A DNA stretch of 64,000 nt from Orlajensenia leifsoniae (GTDB lineage: Bacteria > Actinomycetota > Actinomycetes > Actinomycetales > Microbacteriaceae). This document shows positions 60,820-64,000 of this stretch, piece after piece (position 1 is the stretch's first letter; each line of letters starts with the position of its first letter). A model generated the notes under the pieces. That model searched no databases. It was not told the DNA's origin and worked only from the letters and a program-made list of their open reading frames with translations. The stretch covers positions 434,001-498,000 of the forward strand of contig NZ_SPQZ01000004.1 in the NCBI RefSeq assembly GCF_004570845.1. The letters run 5' to 3'. The position numbers and the translations under genes were made by a program.

Positions 60820-61566
60820 ATGAGCGACTTCCACTCCACGCCCGGCTTGGTGCTGCTTCCCGCCGTCGACGTCGCCGATGGCAAGGCCGTCCGCCTGACC
60901 CAGGGCGAGGCCGGCACCGAGACCAACTACGGCGACCCCGTGCAGGCCGCCGAGGACTGGGTGTCGCAGGGAGCCGAGTGGATCCACCTCGTCGACCTCG
61001 ACGCAGCCTTCGGCCGGGGCGACAACCTCGACGTGCTGCGCCGCGTGATGAAGCAGATGCACGGCATCAACGTCGAGCTCTCGGGCGGCATCCGCGACGA
61101 TCGTTCCCTCGAGGCAGCCCTCGACAGCGGCGCCAAGCGCATCAATCTCGGCACGGCCGCCCTCGAGAACCCCGAGTGGGCGGCGAACGTCATCTCGAAG
61201 TACGGCGAGGCCATCGCCGTGGGTCTCGACGTGCGCGGCACCACTCTGGCCGCCCGCGGCTGGACCCGCGAGGGCGGCGACCTCTGGGAGGTGCTGGACC
61301 GCCTCGAGGAGGCCGGCTGCGCGCGGTACGTCGTGACCGACGTCACCAAGGACGGCACCCTGCAGGGTCCGAACATCGAACTGCTCAAGCTCGTGATGGA
61401 GAAGACCGAGCGACCCGTCGTCGCGTCCGGCGGGATCTCCAGCCTCGACGACATCCAGGCCCTGCGCGATCTGGTGCCGCTCGGACTCGAGGGAGCCATC
61501 GTGGGCAAGGCCCTGTACGCCGGCGCGTTCACCCTGGCCGAGGCGCTGGATGTCGCAGCCGACTGA
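60820..61566 (+). CDS. priA: Phosphoribosyl isomerase A (HisA/TrpF dual enzyme)
   Basis: 248 residues, (beta/alpha)8 barrel. [19 protein letters not shown] contains the first catalytic Asp, and [15 protein letters not shown] the second. Actinobacteria use this one enzyme both for the HisA step of histidine synthesis and the TrpF step of tryptophan synthesis; [12 protein letters not shown] and the [10 protein letters not shown] loop agree with PriA. AAGGAACCGAGG precedes the ATG. The SseB-like gene starts inside its last 17 bases. Confidence 0.95.
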   Translation: MSDFHSTPGLVLLPAVDVADGKAVRLTQGEAGTETNYGDPVQAAEDWVSQGAEWIHLVDLDAAFGRGDNLDVLRRVMKQMHGINVELSGGIRDDRSLEAALDSGAKRINLGTAALENPEWAANVISKYGEAIAVGLDVRGTTLAARGWTREGGDLWEVLDRLEEAGCARYVVTDVTKDGTLQGPNIELLKLVMEKTERPVVASGGISSLDDIQALRDLVPLGLEGAIVGKALYAGAFTLAEALDVAAD

Positions 61567-62374
61567 CCGGCCCGAGGAGCGGCATCCGTCGCTCCCCGAG
61601 TCCGCCGCGTCGCTTCCCGCCCACATCGCCGACTCCGCAGGCCAGCCGTGGGCCGGTCGTTCGTTCGAGCCGAACACGAGCTCGGCCGATGACGGCAGTG
61701 CGCCGCCGCGCCTGATCGAGGCGCTACGACGGTTCCGGGCCCGCGAGCTCGGGCAGGCCGAGGTGATCGACGCCGTGCGGGACTCCCGTCTGCTCATCCC
61801 GCTCGTCGCCCAGCTCGGGGAGGCCGGGGTGAACGAGCACGGTCACACCGTCGACAAGAGCCAGGAGCTGGCCATCGTCACCGTTGCGGGGCCCGACGGC
61901 CGCAACGTGCTCCCCGTGTTCAGCTCGGTGACCGCCATGGCCGCGTGGAACCCCTCGGCGCGTCCGGTGCCGGCCGACGGCGTGCGCGTCGCCCTCGCTG
62001 CCGCCAGCGAGGACACCGAGCTCGTCGTTCTCGACCCGACGTCGGAGACCGAGTTCGCCATCCGTCGCCCGGCTCTCTGGGCCGTCGCGCAGAGCCAGCC
62101 GTGGACGCCGAGCTTCGAGTCGCCCCTGGTGGCCGCGGCGTTCGAGCGCACGATCGGGAGCGAGCTCGCGGTCCTCGGGATCAGGCTCGCCTCGGGCGAC
62201 CCGCACTCCCGCCTGGCCGGGCCGGAGCTCGTCGTCGAACTCGAACTCGTCGACGGGCTCGACAGTGGCGAGCTCGACACGATCCTCGGCCGACTCGCGC
62301 AGCGCTGGGCAGCCGACGACCACATCGCGACGGCCGTCGACTCCCTGAAGGTCCGGTTGGTCGCATCGCGCTGA
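61550..62374 (+). CDS. SseB-like protein
   Basis: 274 residues. A polar N-terminal 45 residues is followed by an SseB domain: [42 protein letters not shown] and [14 protein letters not shown] short beta-alpha domain closes the protein ([11 protein letters not shown]). SseB-domain proteins are common in actinobacteria, often next to histidine genes, and their role is not established; the E. coli name comes from a serine-sensitivity enhancement. The start lies 17 bases inside priA, so co-translation is likely. Confidence 0.85.
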   Translation: MSQPTDRPEERHPSLPESAASLPAHIADSAGQPWAGRSFEPNTSSADDGSAPPRLIEALRRFRARELGQAEVIDAVRDSRLLIPLVAQLGEAGVNEHGHTVDKSQELAIVTVAGPDGRNVLPVFSSVTAMAAWNPSARPVPADGVRVALAAASEDTELVVLDPTSETEFAIRRPALWAVAQSQPWTPSFESPLVAAAFERTIGSELAVLGIRLASGDPHSRLAGPELVVELELVDGLDSGELDTILGRLAQRWAADDHIATAVDSLKVRLVASR

Positions 62375-62417
62375 CCCGCAGCGCTGACCCGTATTGCCGG
62401 CCCGCAGCGCTGACGGG
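62368..62417 (+). repeat. Triplicated GCGCTGACCCG at the 3' end of the SseB-like gene
   Basis: GCGCTGACCCG occurs at 62368-62378 (including the stop codon) and 62381-62391, and as GCGCTGACGGG at 62407-62417. The last copy lies in the loop and right arm of a 7-bp hairpin (62398-62420, CGGCCCG/CGGGCCG) that may act as a terminator. Confidence 0.65.
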
Positions 62418-62490
62418 CCGCACGATACCCTGAGCGCCCCGCGATGGCGAGGCCATCCGATGTGTCGGTGGGTCACGGCAGGATAGGACC

Positions 62491-64000
62491 ATGGGTTCCG
62501 CCCTCGACAGGTTCTCGCCCGCCACGCGTACGTGGTTCGACGAGGCCTTCAGTGCGCCCACCCTCGCTCAGTCCGGCGCCTGGGACGCGATCGGTCGCGG
62601 CTCCCATGCCCTGGTCGTCGCGCCGACGGGTTCCGGCAAGACCCTCGCCGCCTTCCTGTCATCGCTCGACGCCCTGCACGCGAAGGCGGCCGACGACGAG
62701 CCGGGCACGCGCGTGCTCTACATCTCTCCGCTCAAGGCGCTCGGCGTCGACGTCGAACGCAACCTGCGGGCACCTCTGGTCGGCATCGCCCGTGTCGCCG
62801 ACAGGCTGGGCATCGAGCCACCGCACGTCAGCGTCGGCGTGCGCTCGGGTGACACCCCGGCATCCGATCGCCGCACCCTGCAGAAGTCGCCGCCAGACAT
62901 CCTCATCACCACGCCGGAATCGCTGTTCCTCATGCTCACCTCGGCCGCGCGCGACACCCTGCGCACCGTCGAGACCGTCATCGTCGACGAGATCCACGCC
63001 GTCGCCGGAACCAAGCGCGGCGCTCACCTGGCGGTCTCGCTCGAGAGGCTCGACGAGCTCCTCGAGAAGCCGGCTCAGCGCATCGGGCTCTCCGCCACAG
63101 TGCGGCCGCCCGAGGAGGTGGCCCGGTTCCTCTGTGCGAGCGCGCCCGTCGAGATCGTCGCTCCGGCATCGGAGAAGCGCTTCGACCTGCGCGTCGTCGT
63201 CCCCGTCGACGACATGGCCGACCTGCCGCCGGCCCCCGAGCGCGAGGGCGCGACCTCGAGCGCCACTCCGCAGACGGGGTCCATCTGGCCGCACGTCGAA
63301 GAGGCGATCGTCGACCGTGTGCTCGAGAACCGCTCGTCGATCGTCTTCGCGAACTCGCGTCGCCTGGCCGAGCGGCTCACGGCTCGGCTCAATGAGATCT
63401 ACGCCGAGCGCACGGGTGAATCCGCGTCGACGGATGCCGCCCCTCCAGCAGCCCTCATGGGCCAGGCCGGACAGATGCAGGGCGCAGAGCCGCTGCTCGC
63501 GCGGGCGCACCACGGCTCGGTGAGCAAGGAGCAGCGCGCCGAGATCGAGGACGACCTGAAGTCGGGTCGCCTGCGCTGCGTCGTCGCCACCTCGAGCCTC
63601 GAGCTCGGCATCGACATGGGCGCCGTCGACCTCGTCGTGCAGGTCGAGTCGCCGCCGTCGGTCGCGAGCGGCCTGCAACGCGTCGGTCGCGCCGGACACC
63701 AGGTGGGAGAGGTCTCTCGCGGCGTCATCTTCCCCAAGCACCGCGCCGACCTCGTGCACGCCGCCGTCACGGCCGAGCGCATGCTCGCCGGCGCCATCGA
63801 GACGCTGCACATCCCGGCCAATCCGCTCGACATCCTCGCCCAGCAGACCGTGGCCGCCGTCGCCCTCGACCAGTTGGGCGTCGACGGCTGGTTCGACATC
63901 GTGCGCCGCAGTGCGCCGTTCTCGGCGCTGCCGCGGTCCGCCTACGAGGCCACCCTCGACCTCCTCGCCGGGCGCTACCCGTCCGACCAGTTCGCCGAAC
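62491..64000 (+). CDS. lhr: Large ATP-dependent helicase, Lhr-like, 3' truncated
   Basis: The frame is open from the ATG at 62491 to the window end (503 codons); it is incomplete. Superfamily 2 helicase motifs appear in order: Q-like LAQSGAWDAI, Walker A VVAPTGSGKTLAAF, Ia YISPLKALGVDVERNL, Ib TTPESLFLML, II VIVDEIHAV, III GLSATVRPPEEV, IV SIVFANSRRLAERL, V ATSSLELGIDMGAVD and VI QRVGRAGHQ. The PLKAL and GLSAT blocks point to Lhr, a DNA-repair helicase of about 1500 residues. An N-terminal patch FSPATRTWFDEAF is typical of this family. Confidence 0.92.
   Translation, partial: MGSALDRFSPATRTWFDEAFSAPTLAQSGAWDAIGRGSHALVVAPTGSGKTLAAFLSSLDALHAKAADDEPGTRVLYISPLKALGVDVERNLRAPLVGIARVADRLGIEPPHVSVGVRSGDTPASDRRTLQKSPPDILITTPESLFLMLTSAARDTLRTVETVIVDEIHAVAGTKRGAHLAVSLERLDELLEKPAQRIGLSATVRPPEEVARFLCASAPVEIVAPASEKRFDLRVVVPVDDMADLPPAPEREGATSSATPQTGSIWPHVEEAIVDRVLENRSSIVFANSRRLAERLTARLNEIYAERTGESASTDAAPPAALMGQAGQMQGAEPLLARAHHGSVSKEQRAEIEDDLKSGRLRCVVATSSLELGIDMGAVDLVVQVESPPSVASGLQRVGRAGHQVGEVSRGVIFPKHRADLVHAAVTAERMLAGAIETLHIPANPLDILAQQTVAAVALDQLGVDGWFDIVRRSAPFSALPRSAYEATLDLLAGRYPSDQFAE

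Overview
This window is chromosomal DNA from a high-GC actinobacterium, most likely a Microbacteriaceae-type Micrococcales member. The evidence is GC near 70% over most of the window, frequent GTG starts, dense ATGA/GTGA start-stop overlaps, a dual-function PriA in place of HisA, a tad pilus locus of actinobacterial type headed by a 6C small RNA, and the lexA/LysM divergon. I see no plasmid, phage, insertion sequence or CRISPR signature.

Bases 1-3260 are the end of a lower-GC (about 60%) polysaccharide locus: a truncated polymerase, a glycosyltransferase and a flippase. Bases 3488-9191 hold an envelope-related accessory stretch: a DUF4012 protein, a 68-residue membrane protein resembling the anchor helix of a sugar transferase, a translationally coupled trio (polysaccharide-lyase-like, CHAP-like, VanZ), and a Tat-type secreted hydrolase. 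Bases 9368-28550 are a complete Wzx/Wzy-type exopolysaccharide locus: nitroreductase-like protein, UDP-glucose dehydrogenase, at least five glycosyltransferases, a flippase, a polymerase, two pyruvyltransferases, two acyltransferases, a chain-length/BY-kinase protein, a lipoprotein esterase and the priming phosphoglycosyltransferase. The expected product is an acidic polymer containing glucuronate, pyruvate and acyl groups. A nearly identical 25-bp partly palindromic motif stands upstream of both ends of this locus.

Bases 28.9-45.7 kb are core chromosome. Gene content and order resemble mycobacteria: metallophosphoesterase, class A PBP with PASTA, RidA, acetyl-CoA synthetase, 6C RNA plus tad pilus genes, topA, tmk, holB and a lipoprotein hydrolase. 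tRNA-Pro(CGG) and tRNA-Thr(CGT) lie at the two edges.

Bases 45.9-64 kb carry housekeeping genes: an oxidoreductase, dacB, an M20 peptidase, a nicotinamidase-like enzyme, an alpha/beta hydrolase, a methyltransferase divergent from hflX, the metF-metE pair, lexA divergent from a LysM SOS-type gene with a visible LexA box, the hisC-hisB-hisH-priA run, an SseB-like protein, and the start of an Lhr-type helicase cut by the window end. Several genes have a TAnnnT -10 element exactly 6-7 nt before the start codon, which predicts leaderless mRNAs.
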